A stretch of 64,000 nt of DNA from Actinomycetota bacterium. GTDB lineage: Bacteria > Actinomycetota > Actinomycetes > S36-B12 > UBA5976. Positions 26,986 to 36,647 of the stretch are shown in pieces. The stretch is taken from the NCBI GenBank assembly GCA_026392515.1, contig JAPLBY010000011.1, positions 1 through 64,000 of the forward strand, given 5' to 3'. Within the stretch, counting starts at the first letter, position 1. Each line of letters starts with the position of its first letter. The translations under genes and the position numbers were made by a program. A model generated the notes under the pieces. That model was given only the letters and a program-made list of their open reading frames with translations. It made no database searches and had not been told where the DNA came from.

Positions 26986-27998
26986 ATTGATTGCTCTGGT
27001 GTAGATCCCACCGACATCAGAAATATTCCAAAGACCGCTGGCTTTAAACTTCGTAGCTCAAGCCGGCCACCATCAGATGCAACTTGATTTCGTGCCCAAG
27101 CCAGACCAAGTCCAGTGCCACCCGTAGTTACGCCTTGCGTCATTAACGAATTCTCGATGTCTTGCGAAATTCCCATTCCTTCATCTTTTACTTCTATAAG
27201 TGTCCAGGATTGATAATCTCGCGCTGAAATTTGAATTGTTCCCGCGCCGTGTTGTAACGAATTTTCAATTAGAACTGACAGCACAAGTTCTTGAACTTCT
27301 GGAGTTCCCAGTGCGGCTAAATCAGGTTTGCAATCAATGACAATTTTTCGCCCAGAGGAATGAACCTTGGCTTGCCATCTTTCTTCAACCGTTTGGAGTA
27401 AATCTGAAACATTAATTTCGGTTAAGTCACGATCCGTAGTTGATCTCCAGGTAGTGAGAAGTCCTTCTACCAATTTAACTAGTCGATCAACTTGCCCAAG
27501 TGCTGCCGTTGAATCTTCGTGAACTTTTGTATCTTTTGTATCCTGCGAAATCTGTTCTAGGCGAAGCGAGAGTGCCGTAAGCGGTGATCTCAATTGATGA
27601 GAAACGTCTGCGGCAAGCCTGCGTTCAGCGTCCAGACGACGTTGGGCGTCAGTTGCAGCGAGATAAAGATTGTTAATTGTTAGATCAACTTCAGGCAAGC
27701 CAGTTTCTTCCGGCGGCGTAATCGAACGTCGCGTAGTTATTAGATTTATCTGACTGAGAAGCGTTTCAAAAGGTCGAACCGTTGCTTTCGCCAATACTTG
27801 CGACACTAAAACTACAAGGGTTGCCGTAAGTCCGACTATTGCCTGAATTCCAAAGCTAACTGCCGAGGAGTTCATAAAGAAAGCACTTGAATTTGAAGAT
27901 TGGTTTGAGTCGAGAAACCAAAGATTTGCAACTAGGGCTAACAGGATTACCCAAGGAAGTATGGCAATAACGAAAAACCTAAACAGCCGCTGTTGCAT
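26982..27998 (-). CDS. Sensor histidine kinase (second two-component system)
   Basis: 338-aa membrane kinase with two N-terminal helices (about 7-28 and 48-70) and only a short loop between them, so little or no periplasmic sensor domain. HisKA motif DVSHQLRSPLTAL carries the phospho-acceptor His; the ATPase domain has ENSLQHG, VKDEGMGIS and GGTGLGLAWA. It starts 2 nt after the response regulator gene and is its probable partner. The signal sensed is unknown; intramembrane or membrane-tension sensing is possible from the short loop. Confidence 0.92.
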   Translation of the reverse strand: MQQRLFRFFVIAILPWVILLALVANLWFLDSNQSSNSSAFFMNSSAVSFGIQAIVGLTATLVVLVSQVLAKATVRPFETLLSQINLITTRRSITPPEETGLPEVDLTINNLYLAATDAQRRLDAERRLAADVSHQLRSPLTALSLRLEQISQDTKDTKVHEDSTAALGQVDRLVKLVEGLLTTWRSTTDRDLTEINVSDLLQTVEERWQAKVHSSGRKIVIDCKPDLAALGTPEVQELVLSVLIENSLQHGAGTIQISARDYQSWTLIEVKDEGMGISQDIENSLMTQGVTTGGTGLGLAWARNQVASDGGRLELRSLKPAVFGIFLMSVGSTPEQSI

Positions 27999-28000
27999 GC

Positions 28001-28669
28001 CTATGTCCGATCGAATCTAAACCCAAGTCCACGAATCGTGGAGATATGTTCGCCTTCTTCCCCAAGTTTTCGACGCAAGGCCGAGACGTGCATGTCTAAA
28101 TTCTTAGTAGAACCTGACCAGTCGGTATTCCAAACATCGCGCAAAATTTGTTGTCGGCTAATAACTCGCCCCGAGTTTCGCATCAATAGTTCAAGCAATT
28201 GATACTCGGTTGAAGTTAAGGCAACCTCAACTTCATTACAAGTACAGCTTCGAGCTTCAGTGTTCAAAACAATGCCGTTACCGATTAATTCAGTTACATC
28301 ATGTCCATCTACTCTTCGCATCAAAGCGCGCAATCTTGCCAATAATTCAGAGGACTTGAATGGCTTCATAATGTAATCGTCGGCACCAGCGTCAAGCCCA
28401 ACCACTAAATCAAGTTCTGAAGTGCGCGCAGTAAGTATCAATATTGGCATGTCCAGCTTTTGCGCTCTAAGGTTTCGACAAACATCAAGGCCATCCATAC
28501 TTGGCAGCCCTAAGTCGAGCACAATCATGTCTGGTTTTGTTGTCTTCGCTTTTTCGAGAGCGCTTAACCCGTCACCAACAAGTGCAACCGAATAACCACC
28601 ACCCTGAAGGATGCGCACCAATGGTCCGGCGATCTCTAGATCATCCTCAACTACCAAAATCCGCGTCAC
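28001..28669 (-). CDS. OmpR-family response regulator
   Basis: 222-aa regulator with a receiver domain (VVEDDLEIAG, Asp in DMIVLDLGLPSMDG, LTARTSELD, MKPFKSSELL) and a winged-helix DNA-binding domain (LTSTEYQLLELLMRNSGRVIS, split; MHVSALRRKLGEEG). It precedes the kinase gene. The GTG start has TAAACT 7 nt upstream, so a promoter internal to the birA-regulator junction is likely although birA ends only 18 nt away. Confidence 0.95.
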   Translation of the reverse strand: MTRILVVEDDLEIAGPLVRILQGGGYSVALVGDGLSALEKAKTTKPDMIVLDLGLPSMDGLDVCRNLRAQKLDMPILILTARTSELDLVVGLDAGADDYIMKPFKSSELLARLRALMRRVDGHDVTELIGNGIVLNTEARSCTCNEVEVALTSTEYQLLELLMRNSGRVISRQQILRDVWNTDWSGSTKNLDMHVSALRRKLGEEGEHISTIRGLGFRFDRT

Positions 28670-28676
28670 ACTCCGA

Positions 28677-28682
28677 AGTTTA
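28677..28682 (-). promoter_or_regulatory. -10 hexamer for leaderless response-regulator gene
   Basis: TAAACT, 7 nt before the GTG at 28669; the same hexamer and spacing occur before sdhC. Confidence 0.5.
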
Positions 28683-28687
28683 GTGTC

Positions 28688-29497
28688 CTAGCGCAGGGTT
28701 GGTCTTACTTGCAGTACATCCCCAGAAGTAATCTCAATTTGCCCATCCTCGGTGTCAAGTAACAGTTCGCCAGATTTCAAAACTGCGACGGCAACCCCCG
28801 TAACTAGTGAATCTGACTTACGGGCAACGGAGACTTGGGTTCCGATCGTCGAGCTGTCGTTTATATAGAGAGGTAGCCAATCGTCGGTCGTTAACTTGGT
28901 AACTTTTTCGAGCTCAACCAATAGCGCAGCAATCAGAGTTTCTCGAGAAGTGTCGATATCAAGCAATGAAAGTGATGTTGCTGCTTCAGTCGGTAACTCG
29001 TCAACTTCAAGATCAGTGTTAATTCCGATTCCGATAACTACATGATAGCCTTGGCGTTGAACCAGAATCCCGCCAATCTTTTTAAGTTCTGCAGAACCAG
29101 CTTCAATCATCAAATCATTTGGCCACTTTAACTTGGCATTGGCGCCCAAATTTTTTAGGCAATTGTTGGCCGCGATTCCAACTAGGAGTGGGATTGCTGA
29201 CACTTCACAACTGAATACTTTTGTGGGGACGGCAACGCTCAGTGCAATACCTGCGCCAAATGGACTATGCCATTCACGCTGCAATCGGCCACGGCCTTTG
29301 AGTTGTTCGTCTGCTGTAATTGCGAACACTGATTCGTTGTGGCTGTTAGATAACTGTGAAATGGCAAGGTCATTAGTTGACTCAACTTGGGCAAAGACCT
29401 TGATATCGAGCCATTTCGAGGAAGTCTTGGCTAACTCACTTAATATGAGATCAGGATCAAGCGCTGGACGCCCGCGTTTCACATCTTTTATATCCAC
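28688..29497 (-). CDS. birA: Biotin--[acetyl-CoA carboxylase] ligase BirA
   Basis: 269-aa monofunctional biotin protein ligase; it lacks the N-terminal helix-turn-helix of E. coli BirA, so it is not a repressor. Conserved segments: VESTNDLA, the biotinyl-AMP loop ADEQLKGRGRLQREWHSP (KGRGRxxR), LKWPNDLMIEAGSAELKKIGGIL (split) and VIGIGINTD. Its expected substrate, the biotin-carrier domain of the acyl-CoA carboxylase alpha subunit, is encoded 2.5 kb away in the divergent cluster. The GTG start is preceded at 6 nt by TACCCT. Confidence 0.95.
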   Translation of the reverse strand: MDIKDVKRGRPALDPDLILSELAKTSSKWLDIKVFAQVESTNDLAISQLSNSHNESVFAITADEQLKGRGRLQREWHSPFGAGIALSVAVPTKVFSCEVSAIPLLVGIAANNCLKNLGANAKLKWPNDLMIEAGSAELKKIGGILVQRQGYHVVIGIGINTDLEVDELPTEAATSLSLLDIDTSRETLIAALLVELEKVTKLTTDDWLPLYINDSSTIGTQVSVARKSDSLVTGVAVAVLKSGELLLDTEDGQIEITSGDVLQVRPTLR

Positions 29498-29503
29498 ATC
29501 GCT

Positions 29504-29509
29504 AGGGTA
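29504..29509 (-). promoter_or_regulatory. -10 hexamer for leaderless birA
   Basis: TACCCT, 6 nt before the GTG at 29497. Confidence 0.45.
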
Positions 29510-29535
29510 GGCGAAGGACTAGTACGGAGGAACAA

Positions 29536-31125
29536 GTGAGCGCCGAAACCGCAAAGAATGGGATCGACATCCATACAACTGCTGGAAAGATCGCAGATCT
29601 CGAGGAGCGTCGCAACGATGCAGCCAACCGCCGTTCTGAGGCCGTAGACAAGCAGCATGCCCGCGGCAAGCTAACCGCAATGGAGCGGATTGAGCGACTT
29701 TTGGATGCTGGTTCGTTCCAGCAAATCGATGGCTTAGCTCGGCATCGTTCCCATAACTTTGGCATGGAAAAATCCCGTCCTTACGGTGATGGCGTAATTA
29801 CCGGATACGGAACTATTGATGGTCGCCAGGTCTGTGTGTTTGCGCAAGACTTCACAGTTTTCGGTGGCTCACTTGGTGAAGTCTTCGGTGAAAAAATTTG
29901 CAAGGTAATGGACTTGGCACTTAAGACTGGCGTGCCAATGATCGGCATCAACGATTCCGGTGGCGCACGCATTCAAGAAGGTGTTGTCTCGCTTGGACTA
30001 TATGGCGAAATCTTTAAGCGCAATGCACATGCATCTGGTGTTATCCCACAAATTTCTTTAGTGCTTGGCCCATGTGCAGGTGGCGCGGTTTACTCCCCTG
30101 CTTTAACCGACTTCATTGTGATGGTTGATCAAACTTCACACATGTTTATTACAGGACCGGAAGTTATCAAGACTGTTACTGGTGAAGAAGTTGCATTCGA
30201 AGACTTAGGTGGCGCTCGTACTCATAACACCAAATCAGGTGTTGCTCATTACATGGCATCAGATGAAGATGATGCCTTGGAATATGTAAAGAACCTTCTG
30301 TCATTCCTACCAAGTAACAACATGGATGAAGTTCCATACCTAGACATTGAAGCTGACCTGGAAATCTCCGAAGCAGATTTGTTGCTCGACACCATCATTC
30401 CGGATTCACCAAACCAGCCGTACGACATGCATAAGGTAATCGAGACCATTGTTGACGATGGTGAGTTTTTGGAAACCCAAGCGCTATTCGCACCAAACAT
30501 CATTTGTGGCTACGGTCGCGTCGAAGGTCGCCCAGTTGGTGTTGTTGCGAGTCAGCCAATGCAGTTTGCCGGAACGCTTGATATCGATGCCAGCGAAAAA
30601 GCTGCTCGATTCGTCCGAACTTGTGACGCATTCAATGTTCCAGTCATCACTTTGGTCGACGTTCCAGGATTCTTACCTGGAACCGATCAAGAATGGCAAG
30701 GCATCATCCGCCGCGGTGCGAAACTGCTTTATGCCTACGCCGAAGCAACTGTCCCATTGGTGACAATCATTACTCGCAAGGCTTACGGTGGCGCTTACGA
30801 CGTTATGGGATCAAAGCATCTTGGTGCTGACATTAACTTGGCTTGGCCAAGTGCCCAGATTGCTGTCATGGGTGCGCAGGGTGCAGTAAACGTGCTTTAC
30901 CGCAAGGAATTGGCTGACGCTAAAGATCCAGAAGCTGAGCGCGCACGTCTACTTCAGGAATATGACGACAAGTTTGCCAATCCATATATCGCAGCCGAGC
31001 GCGGATACATCGACCGGGTAATTGTGCCGAGCGAAACTCGCGTAATGGTAATTCGCGCACTTCGTTCCTTACGTGGCAAGCGTCAAATTTTGCCTCCGAA
31101 GAAGCATGGAAATATCCCACTGTGA
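29536..31125 (+). CDS. Acyl-/propionyl-CoA carboxylase beta subunit
   Basis: 529-aa carboxyltransferase (AccD5/PccB family) that moves CO2 from carboxybiotin to propionyl- or acetyl-CoA. Conserved blocks: [12 protein letters not shown], the two oxyanion-hole regions [14 protein letters not shown] and [29 protein letters not shown]. Length matches actinobacterial PccB. The GTG start at 29536 has a strong GGAGG at 29526-29530. The epsilon subunit overlaps the stop by 4 nt and the alpha subunit lies two genes on. Substrate is probably propionyl-CoA given the nearby mutase genes, but acetyl-CoA cannot be excluded. Confidence 0.94.
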   Translation: MSAETAKNGIDIHTTAGKIADLEERRNDAANRRSEAVDKQHARGKLTAMERIERLLDAGSFQQIDGLARHRSHNFGMEKSRPYGDGVITGYGTIDGRQVCVFAQDFTVFGGSLGEVFGEKICKVMDLALKTGVPMIGINDSGGARIQEGVVSLGLYGEIFKRNAHASGVIPQISLVLGPCAGGAVYSPALTDFIVMVDQTSHMFITGPEVIKTVTGEEVAFEDLGGARTHNTKSGVAHYMASDEDDALEYVKNLLSFLPSNNMDEVPYLDIEADLEISEADLLLDTIIPDSPNQPYDMHKVIETIVDDGEFLETQALFAPNIICGYGRVEGRPVGVVASQPMQFAGTLDIDASEKAARFVRTCDAFNVPVITLVDVPGFLPGTDQEWQGIIRRGAKLLYAYAEATVPLVTIITRKAYGGAYDVMGSKHLGADINLAWPSAQIAVMGAQGAVNVLYRKELADAKDPEAERARLLQEYDDKFANPYIAAERGYIDRVIVPSETRVMVIRALRSLRGKRQILPPKKHGNIPL

Positions 31126-31337
31126 GTCAGGAAATTAAAGTTGTACGCGGCCAGCCAACAGATGAAGAGTTGGCTGCAGTACTCATGGTGATTACTGCGC
31201 AAGCAGCGGCTGCAAGTTTGGCAAGTAAGCGCTCGCAGTTGCGTCCAGAATGGAATGCTGCTCATCGGGGCGTACGTAAATCATTTGAGCATGGCGCAGG
31301 CACCTGGCGCCGCTCTGCCCTGCCCCATCCGTACTAA
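31122..31337 (+). CDS. Acyl-CoA carboxylase epsilon subunit
   Basis: 71-aa protein matching the actinobacterial AccE/PccE pattern: short N-terminal [18 protein letters not shown] helix and a C-terminal basic-aromatic tail with W..aHRG and [11 protein letters not shown]. Epsilon subunits strengthen the alpha-beta complex and are specific to actinobacterial acyl-CoA carboxylases. The GTG start overlaps the beta-subunit stop codon (GTGA), so the two are translationally coupled. Confidence 0.9.
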   Translation: MSQEIKVVRGQPTDEELAAVLMVITAQAAAASLASKRSQLRPEWNAAHRGVRKSFEHGAGTWRRSALPHPY

Positions 31338-31358
31338 ATCTTTAGCGTTAGTAGATAA

Positions 31359-31979
31359 ATGTCTCGCACTGTTTTACTTGCCTCAGCATCAACATCTCGT
31401 TATTCGCTTTTGGTGAATGCTGGCATCACGCCGTTAGTTCAAGTGAGCCATGTTGATGAAGACGCAATCGCAAAAAAGTTAAGTCCGATCAATACTGCTG
31501 ATCTGTGTGTAGCCCTAGCAACCGCAAAAGGTGAAGCGGTGGTCAAGGAAATAACGGTGACCGAGAATCGAAATCTTTTGGTGATTGCAGCAGACTCAAT
31601 GCTCGAGTTTGATGGCCAATCATTTGGTAAACCGGGCAGTCCTGATGTTGCGATAGCTCGCTGGAAAGCCATGCGTGGAAAATCTGGATACCTCCATACC
31701 GGTCACTGGATTATGGATTTAGTTAGTGGGCAAGTCAGATGTGGTGTAGCTGGCGCCAAGGTGGAATTTGCAGACATCTCTGATGCCGAAATCACCGCTT
31801 ACGTAAACACAGGTGAACCACTTTCAGTAGCTGGTGGCTTTACGCATGAAGGTAAATCTGCAGCCTTCATAACCAAAATGACTGGTGATAGTCCAGCCGT
31901 TGGCGGAATATCTTTGGCTTTACTTCGAGAATTCGCCAAGGATATGAGAATTGAATGGACCCAACTTTGGGACTTATAG
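31359..31979 (+). CDS. maf: Maf-like nucleotide pyrophosphatase
   Basis: 206-aa house-cleaning NTP pyrophosphatase of the Maf/YhdE family. N-terminal signature [18 protein letters not shown], catalytic region [19 protein letters not shown] and the C-terminal [27 protein letters not shown] (split) are present. Embedded between the epsilon and alpha carboxylase genes, the arrangement also found in mycobacteria. The alpha-subunit gene starts 34 nt downstream. Confidence 0.94.
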   Translation: MSRTVLLASASTSRYSLLVNAGITPLVQVSHVDEDAIAKKLSPINTADLCVALATAKGEAVVKEITVTENRNLLVIAADSMLEFDGQSFGKPGSPDVAIARWKAMRGKSGYLHTGHWIMDLVSGQVRCGVAGAKVEFADISDAEITAYVNTGEPLSVAGGFTHEGKSAAFITKMTGDSPAVGGISLALLREFAKDMRIEWTQLWDL

Positions 31980-32003
31980 ACTTGAGAGACCAAAGGCCGT
32001 TCT

Positions 32004-32008
32004 AGGAG
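32004..32008 (+). promoter_or_regulatory. Shine-Dalgarno that decides the start of the carboxylase alpha gene
   Basis: AGGAG, 5 nt before the GTG at 32014. The reading frame is open further upstream into maf, but no ribosome-binding site supports an earlier start and the family N-terminus ([14 protein letters not shown]) begins just after this GTG. Confidence 0.7.
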
Positions 32009-32013
32009 TTCAA

Positions 32014-33780
32014 GTGGGCACCAGTCGCAAGATTGAAAAAGTTCTAATTGCTAATCGTGGCGAAATTGCGATTCGAGTAGCCCGCGCCTGCGCTGACTCT
32101 GGCATTGCCAGCGTTGCAGTTTATGCCGATCCTGATCGGGATGCTCAGCACGTAAAAGCTGCCGACGAAGCATTCGCCCTTGGCGGCAGCAGTGCGGCTG
32201 AGAGCTACCTAGTAATTGAAAAACTCATTGATGCAGCCAAGAAATCTGGAGCCAATGCAGTTCACCCTGGTTACGGTTTCCTTTCCGAGAATGCCGAATT
32301 TGCCCAGGCAGTAATTGATGCCGGTTTGATTTGGATTGGCCCACCGCCACAAGCCATTCGCGATTTAGGTGACAAAGTTTCGGCGCGCCACATTGCTTCT
32401 CGCGCAGGTGCGCCACAGGTGCAAGGAACTCCTGATCCAGTTAAAGACAGTAAAGAAGTTGTTGCGTTTGCTAAGAAGCATGGCCTGCCAATTGCGATCA
32501 AGGCTGCATTCGGTGGCGGTGGACGTGGACTTAAAGTTGCCCGCAACTTAGAAGAAATTCCTGAACTTTTTGATTCTGCAGTGCGTGAAGCTATTGCTGC
32601 GTTTGGTCGCGGCGAGTGTTTCGTTGAACGTTACCTAGACAATCCACGTCACGTTGAGACTCAGTGCCTAGCTGACGAACATGGAAATGTTGTAATTGTT
32701 TCAACTCGCGACTGTTCACTACAACGTCGTCACCAAAAACTTGTTGAAGAAGCTCCAGCGCCATTCTTGTCACAGGCGCAGATTGATGAACTTTACGCAT
32801 CTAGTAAAGCCATCATGAAAGAAGCAAAATATGTAGGTGCCGGAACTTGCGAGTTCCTAATCGGAATTGATGGCACGATTTCATTCTTGGAAGTTAATAC
32901 CCGACTTCAGGTTGAACATCCAGTTTCTGAAGAAGTTGCTGGAATTGACTTAGTGCGCGAACAATTCCGAATCGCTCAAGGTGAAGCACTTGGCTATGGC
33001 GATCCAGAACTTCGTGGGCACTCCATTGAATTCCGTATCAATGGTGAAGATCCAGGTCGCGGTTTCTTGCCCGCCCCAGGTTCACTAACTGTTTGGAATC
33101 CACCAAGTGGTCCAGGTGTTCGCTTGGATTCAGGCTTCACCAAGGGTGATGTAATTGGTGGCAACTTCGATTCCCTATTGGCAAAGCTGATTGTTACTGG
33201 ACGCGATCGCCAAGAAGCGCTTGAGCGTTCCCGCCGAGCACTGGCTGAGTTTGAAATTGATGGCATTGCCACCGCACTAACTTTCCACCGCGCAGTTGTA
33301 AGCGATCCAGCTTTCGCACCAGCTGATGCTGCTACCCCATTTTCAGTTCACACTCGTTGGATTGAAACTGAATTCAACAATACGATCCCGGCCTTCTCAG
33401 GTGGCGCAGGCGAGCTTGCTGAACCAGAGGCTCGTAACCCAATCACGGTAGAAGTTAACGGTCGCCGGATCGAAGTTGTTTTACCTTGTGACATGTCAAT
33501 TGGATCTGGCGGTGGCGCTAAGAAGTCAGCTCGCAAGATCGGTAAGAAGTCTGGTGCTGCTGGAAGTGGCGACGCTGTCGTAGCGCCAATGCAGGGCACT
33601 ATCGTCAAGATTGCGGTAACCGAAGGCCAAGAAGTAGCTCAGGGTGACCTCGTTGTTGTTCTCGAGGCTATGAAGATGGAGCAGCCACTAACTGCTCACA
33701 AAGCTGGAATTGTTACTGGCTTAAACGCTGAAGTTGGAACCACAGTTCCAACTGGCACCGAATTAATGGAAATTAAATAG
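32014..33780 (+). CDS. Acyl-CoA carboxylase alpha subunit (biotin carboxylase + BCCP)
   Basis: 588-aa AccA3-type subunit. Biotin carboxylase domain: [17 protein letters not shown] at the start, ATP-grasp Gly-rich loop [26 protein letters not shown], and [13 protein letters not shown]. After a Lys/Gly-rich linker ([16 protein letters not shown]) comes the biotinyl domain with the attachment Lys in [12 protein letters not shown]. It supplies carboxybiotin to the beta subunit. Start chosen at the GTG with a good AGGAG; an in-frame ATG at 31951 lies inside maf and adds 21 non-conserved residues. Confidence 0.95.
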   Translation: MGTSRKIEKVLIANRGEIAIRVARACADSGIASVAVYADPDRDAQHVKAADEAFALGGSSAAESYLVIEKLIDAAKKSGANAVHPGYGFLSENAEFAQAVIDAGLIWIGPPPQAIRDLGDKVSARHIASRAGAPQVQGTPDPVKDSKEVVAFAKKHGLPIAIKAAFGGGGRGLKVARNLEEIPELFDSAVREAIAAFGRGECFVERYLDNPRHVETQCLADEHGNVVIVSTRDCSLQRRHQKLVEEAPAPFLSQAQIDELYASSKAIMKEAKYVGAGTCEFLIGIDGTISFLEVNTRLQVEHPVSEEVAGIDLVREQFRIAQGEALGYGDPELRGHSIEFRINGEDPGRGFLPAPGSLTVWNPPSGPGVRLDSGFTKGDVIGGNFDSLLAKLIVTGRDRQEALERSRRALAEFEIDGIATALTFHRAVVSDPAFAPADAATPFSVHTRWIETEFNNTIPAFSGGAGELAEPEARNPITVEVNGRRIEVVLPCDMSIGSGGGAKKSARKIGKKSGAAGSGDAVVAPMQGTIVKIAVTEGQEVAQGDLVVVLEAMKMEQPLTAHKAGIVTGLNAEVGTTVPTGTELMEIK

Positions 33781-33782
33781 AC

Positions 33783-35162
33783 CTAATTCAAGTTTTGGGT
33801 TTGGTGTAACTGCCTAGCAGCTTCAGCAATTGATCCTGATAGTGACGGGTAGACCGTTATGGTCTGTGACATCTGGTCAACTGTAAGTCTGTGTTCAACT
33901 GCAAGCGCAATCGAAAAGATGAGTTCACTTGCCTTTGGTGCCACGACAACGCCACCCACAATTACGCCGGTATCTGGTCGACAAAAAATCTTTACAAACC
34001 CTTCCGAGATACCTTGCATTTTTGCTCGAGCATTTGTCGCAAGTGGAAGGTTCAAAACATTGGCAGTTTCCTTGCCCGAGTCCACGTCTGCTTGGCTCAC
34101 ACCAACAGTTGCAATTTCTGGATCGGTGAACACGTTGCTAGAAACAGTTTCAAGATTCAACGGGTGCACGGAATCACCAAGTGCATGCCACATTGCAATT
34201 CGTCCCTGCATTGCTGCCACCGATGCCAGCATCAGCACCCCAGTGCAGTCACCTGCGGCATAAACACCTCGCACGCTTGTCCGAGAGACTTTATCCACTT
34301 CGATAAATCCAGCTTCATTGGTAGTTACTCCAACTTGAGCCAAACCAATGTTTTCGGTATTTGGCAAAGATCCAACAGCCATCAAACAGTGCGATCCGGT
34401 AATCACTTTTCCAGAAGAAAGTTCTACAGAAACGCCAGATTCAGTTCTAGTTACTTGAACCGCTCGAGTTTGGGAAAGGACCTGCATGCCTCGCTTTGCG
34501 AAAACATCTTGGACTACTTTTGCGGCCTCTGAATCCTCGCCAGGCAAAACTTGATCTCGAGATGAAACTAAAGTCACTTGGGAACCAAGCGCTTGGTAGG
34601 CACCAGCAAATTCCGCACCAGTAACACCAGAACCAACCACAATTAAATCTGTCGGTAACTCAGTGAATTCATACAGTTGTTTCCAGTTCAGGATCCGCTC
34701 GCCATCAATGATTGCACTAGCTAACTCTCTTGGGCGGGCACCAGTTGCCAACAAAACAACTTCGGCCTTAAGTGTTACCTCAGATCCGTCATTAAGTTTG
34801 GCTTTGACATTTTCTGCGTCGATGAGTTCAGCAGTGCCGGTCAACACTTTCACACCTTGGGAAAGTAAGCGCTGCTGAATATCTGAACTTTGGGTTGCTG
34901 CCCATTTCTTTAATCTGGCATTGACATCCGCGATATCAATCGTGACATCAGTTGCATGCACACCAATAGCAGAACTGCCCTTGGTATCGATTGCGGCTTC
35001 AGCTACTGCAATCAGGGCTTTACTTGGCACTACGTCAGTAAGTACTGCGGCGCCGCCAATGCCATCGCGCTCAATCAAAGTTACGTCAGCGCCCAATTGG
35101 GATGCAACCAAAGCAGCTTCGTAGCCGCCTGGGCCACCACCGATAATTACAACATTGGTCAC
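33783..35162 (-). CDS. lpdA: LpdA-type FAD/NAD(P)-dependent flavoprotein lacking the redox disulfide
   Basis: 459-aa member of the flavoprotein disulfide reductase superfamily (FAD-binding VVIIGGGPGGYEAALVA; NAD-binding VVGSGVTGAEFAGAYQALG; second FAD motif VYAAGDCTG). It belongs with mycobacterial LpdA, not true lipoamide dehydrogenase: the CxxxxC is GGAAVLTDVVPSK, so both redox cysteines are replaced (Ala39, Val44), and the C-terminal His-Glu pair is VYPSLSG. LpdA homologues are NAD(P)H-dependent quinone or ferric reductases. The GTG start is chosen because the family begins right at the Rossmann strand; a TTG at 35180 would add six residues. Confidence 0.9.
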   Translation of the reverse strand: MTNVVIIGGGPGGYEAALVASQLGADVTLIERDGIGGAAVLTDVVPSKALIAVAEAAIDTKGSSAIGVHATDVTIDIADVNARLKKWAATQSSDIQQRLLSQGVKVLTGTAELIDAENVKAKLNDGSEVTLKAEVVLLATGARPRELASAIIDGERILNWKQLYEFTELPTDLIVVGSGVTGAEFAGAYQALGSQVTLVSSRDQVLPGEDSEAAKVVQDVFAKRGMQVLSQTRAVQVTRTESGVSVELSSGKVITGSHCLMAVGSLPNTENIGLAQVGVTTNEAGFIEVDKVSRTSVRGVYAAGDCTGVLMLASVAAMQGRIAMWHALGDSVHPLNLETVSSNVFTDPEIATVGVSQADVDSGKETANVLNLPLATNARAKMQGISEGFVKIFCRPDTGVIVGGVVVAPKASELIFSIALAVEHRLTVDQMSQTITVYPSLSGSIAEAARQLHQTQNLN

Positions 35163-35180
35163 AGGACTATTCTCTCGCAA

Positions 35181-36557
35181 TTAAATGTTCGCAAAAACTT
35201 CCTTGACCATCTCGATTGTGGTTCCTGGGTGCACAAACGCAAACCGTCCCACCGTTTCACCTTGCCACGAAGTTGGCGTAACAAATGCGGTCTGAGATTC
35301 GATCAATCGGTCTTGTAGGTCACGGTAATCCTTTGGAGTCCAGCCCTTTCGGCGCCATAAAACTACCGAGAGCGTTGGTTCAATGACCACCTCTAAATCA
35401 TCATGTGCTCTGACAAAGTCCGCAACCTCATTTGTTAGCGATATGGATGCTTCGACTGCATCACGATATGCATCTGTGCCGTTTACAACTACTGAGAACC
35501 AAAGTGGCAAGCCTCTAGCTCGTCGCGTTAAATGGTAAGCAAGATCAGTTGGGTTGATTAGTGAATCATCCTCGTGAAGTACATCGAGATAAGACGCATC
35601 CTGAGTATGAACTGAGGCTGCCAACTTTGGATTTTTGTACAGGATCGCGGCAACATCAAATGGCGAGAACCACCATTTGTGTGGGTCCATAGTTATTGAG
35701 TCAGCGTTTTCAATTCCAGCAAACTTAGCTCGCACCGATGGAGCAAGTAGTCCTGCGCCTCCATATGCGGCATCCACATGGAACCACATTTCATGGGCCC
35801 GCGCTACTTCGCTAATGCCAGCAAGGTCATCAATGATTCCTGCGTTGGTCGTACCAGCGGTAGCAACTACACCGACTATGGGTGCATCGTTAGCATCAAC
35901 TTTGGAAAGCGCTAGCTCTAAATCCGCTTTGGTCATGGCATAGCCAGATGTTTCAACAATGAGCGGTTCAATATCCAAAATTCCAAGTGAATTTCCAATT
36001 GAGGAATGGGCTTGTTTACTTAATGCAATTCGCACGGGCAATCGCTTGCCACCGTATAGGCGTTGCCGACCGGAATCTCTCGTAACCGTCAGGGCGGCTA
36101 AGTTAGCTGCAGATCCACCAGAAACGAATGTGCCACCTGCTGATGCCGGCAACCCAGCAACATCAGACATCCATCGCAAGACTTGGTTCTCAGCAGAAAT
36201 AGCTCCCGCTGCTTCCAGCCAAGAAATCCCTTGAATCGAAGCACACGAAACGATCATGTCGAAAAGTAGCGCTGCTTTAGTAGGTGCTGTTGGGATAAAT
36301 GCCATGAAGCGAGGGCTGTCGCCGGAAACTACAGTCCGTGAGATTACTTCGTCGTAGAGCTTCAGTACCTCTGATGCTGAATTGCCTTCGGGCGTTATCA
36401 ATCCAGAGATTGCTTCGGCCAATACTTTTGGATCACCAGGGAAATCTAGTGGTACCTCGGGCATCGATAATCGATCCCGCATGTAGTCAAAAACTTGATT
36501 AGTTAACTCAGCATCAAATTGATGCATTGAGTTCAGATTTTCGCTTGCTCCAGACAT
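35181..36557 (-). CDS. PLP-dependent group II decarboxylase
   Basis: About 458 aa, fold type I PLP enzyme of the glutamate/aromatic-amino-acid decarboxylase group. Substrate/PLP features: FVSGGSAANLAAL, HSSIGNSLGIL, TAGTTNAGIIDD, WFHVDAAYGGAGLL and the PLP-binding Lys in DPHKWWF. Its substrate cannot be assigned; the family covers aromatic amino acids, glutamate, diaminobutyrate and histidine. The ATG at 36557 has GGTGG 5 nt upstream and is preferred over the TTG at 36569. The lpdA gene follows within 20 nt, so the two are probably cotranscribed. Confidence 0.88.
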   Translation of the reverse strand: MSGASENLNSMHQFDAELTNQVFDYMRDRLSMPEVPLDFPGDPKVLAEAISGLITPEGNSASEVLKLYDEVISRTVVSGDSPRFMAFIPTAPTKAALLFDMIVSCASIQGISWLEAAGAISAENQVLRWMSDVAGLPASAGGTFVSGGSAANLAALTVTRDSGRQRLYGGKRLPVRIALSKQAHSSIGNSLGILDIEPLIVETSGYAMTKADLELALSKVDANDAPIVGVVATAGTTNAGIIDDLAGISEVARAHEMWFHVDAAYGGAGLLAPSVRAKFAGIENADSITMDPHKWWFSPFDVAAILYKNPKLAASVHTQDASYLDVLHEDDSLINPTDLAYHLTRRARGLPLWFSVVVNGTDAYRDAVEASISLTNEVADFVRAHDDLEVVIEPTLSVVLWRRKGWTPKDYRDLQDRLIESQTAFVTPTSWQGETVGRFAFVHPGTTIEMVKEVFANI

Positions 36558-36647
36558 TGAAACCACCAATGACTAGGTCCGTGAACCGCCGATCTCAGAT
36601 TAGCCAGCAGGGTTTTCACGACCACCACTATGTTATCGGCTGCGCGT

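Noticed and set aside
31951-32013. Longer start for the carboxylase alpha subunit inside maf
   Set aside because: AGGAG 5 nt before the GTG at 32014 and the family N-terminus support the shorter form.
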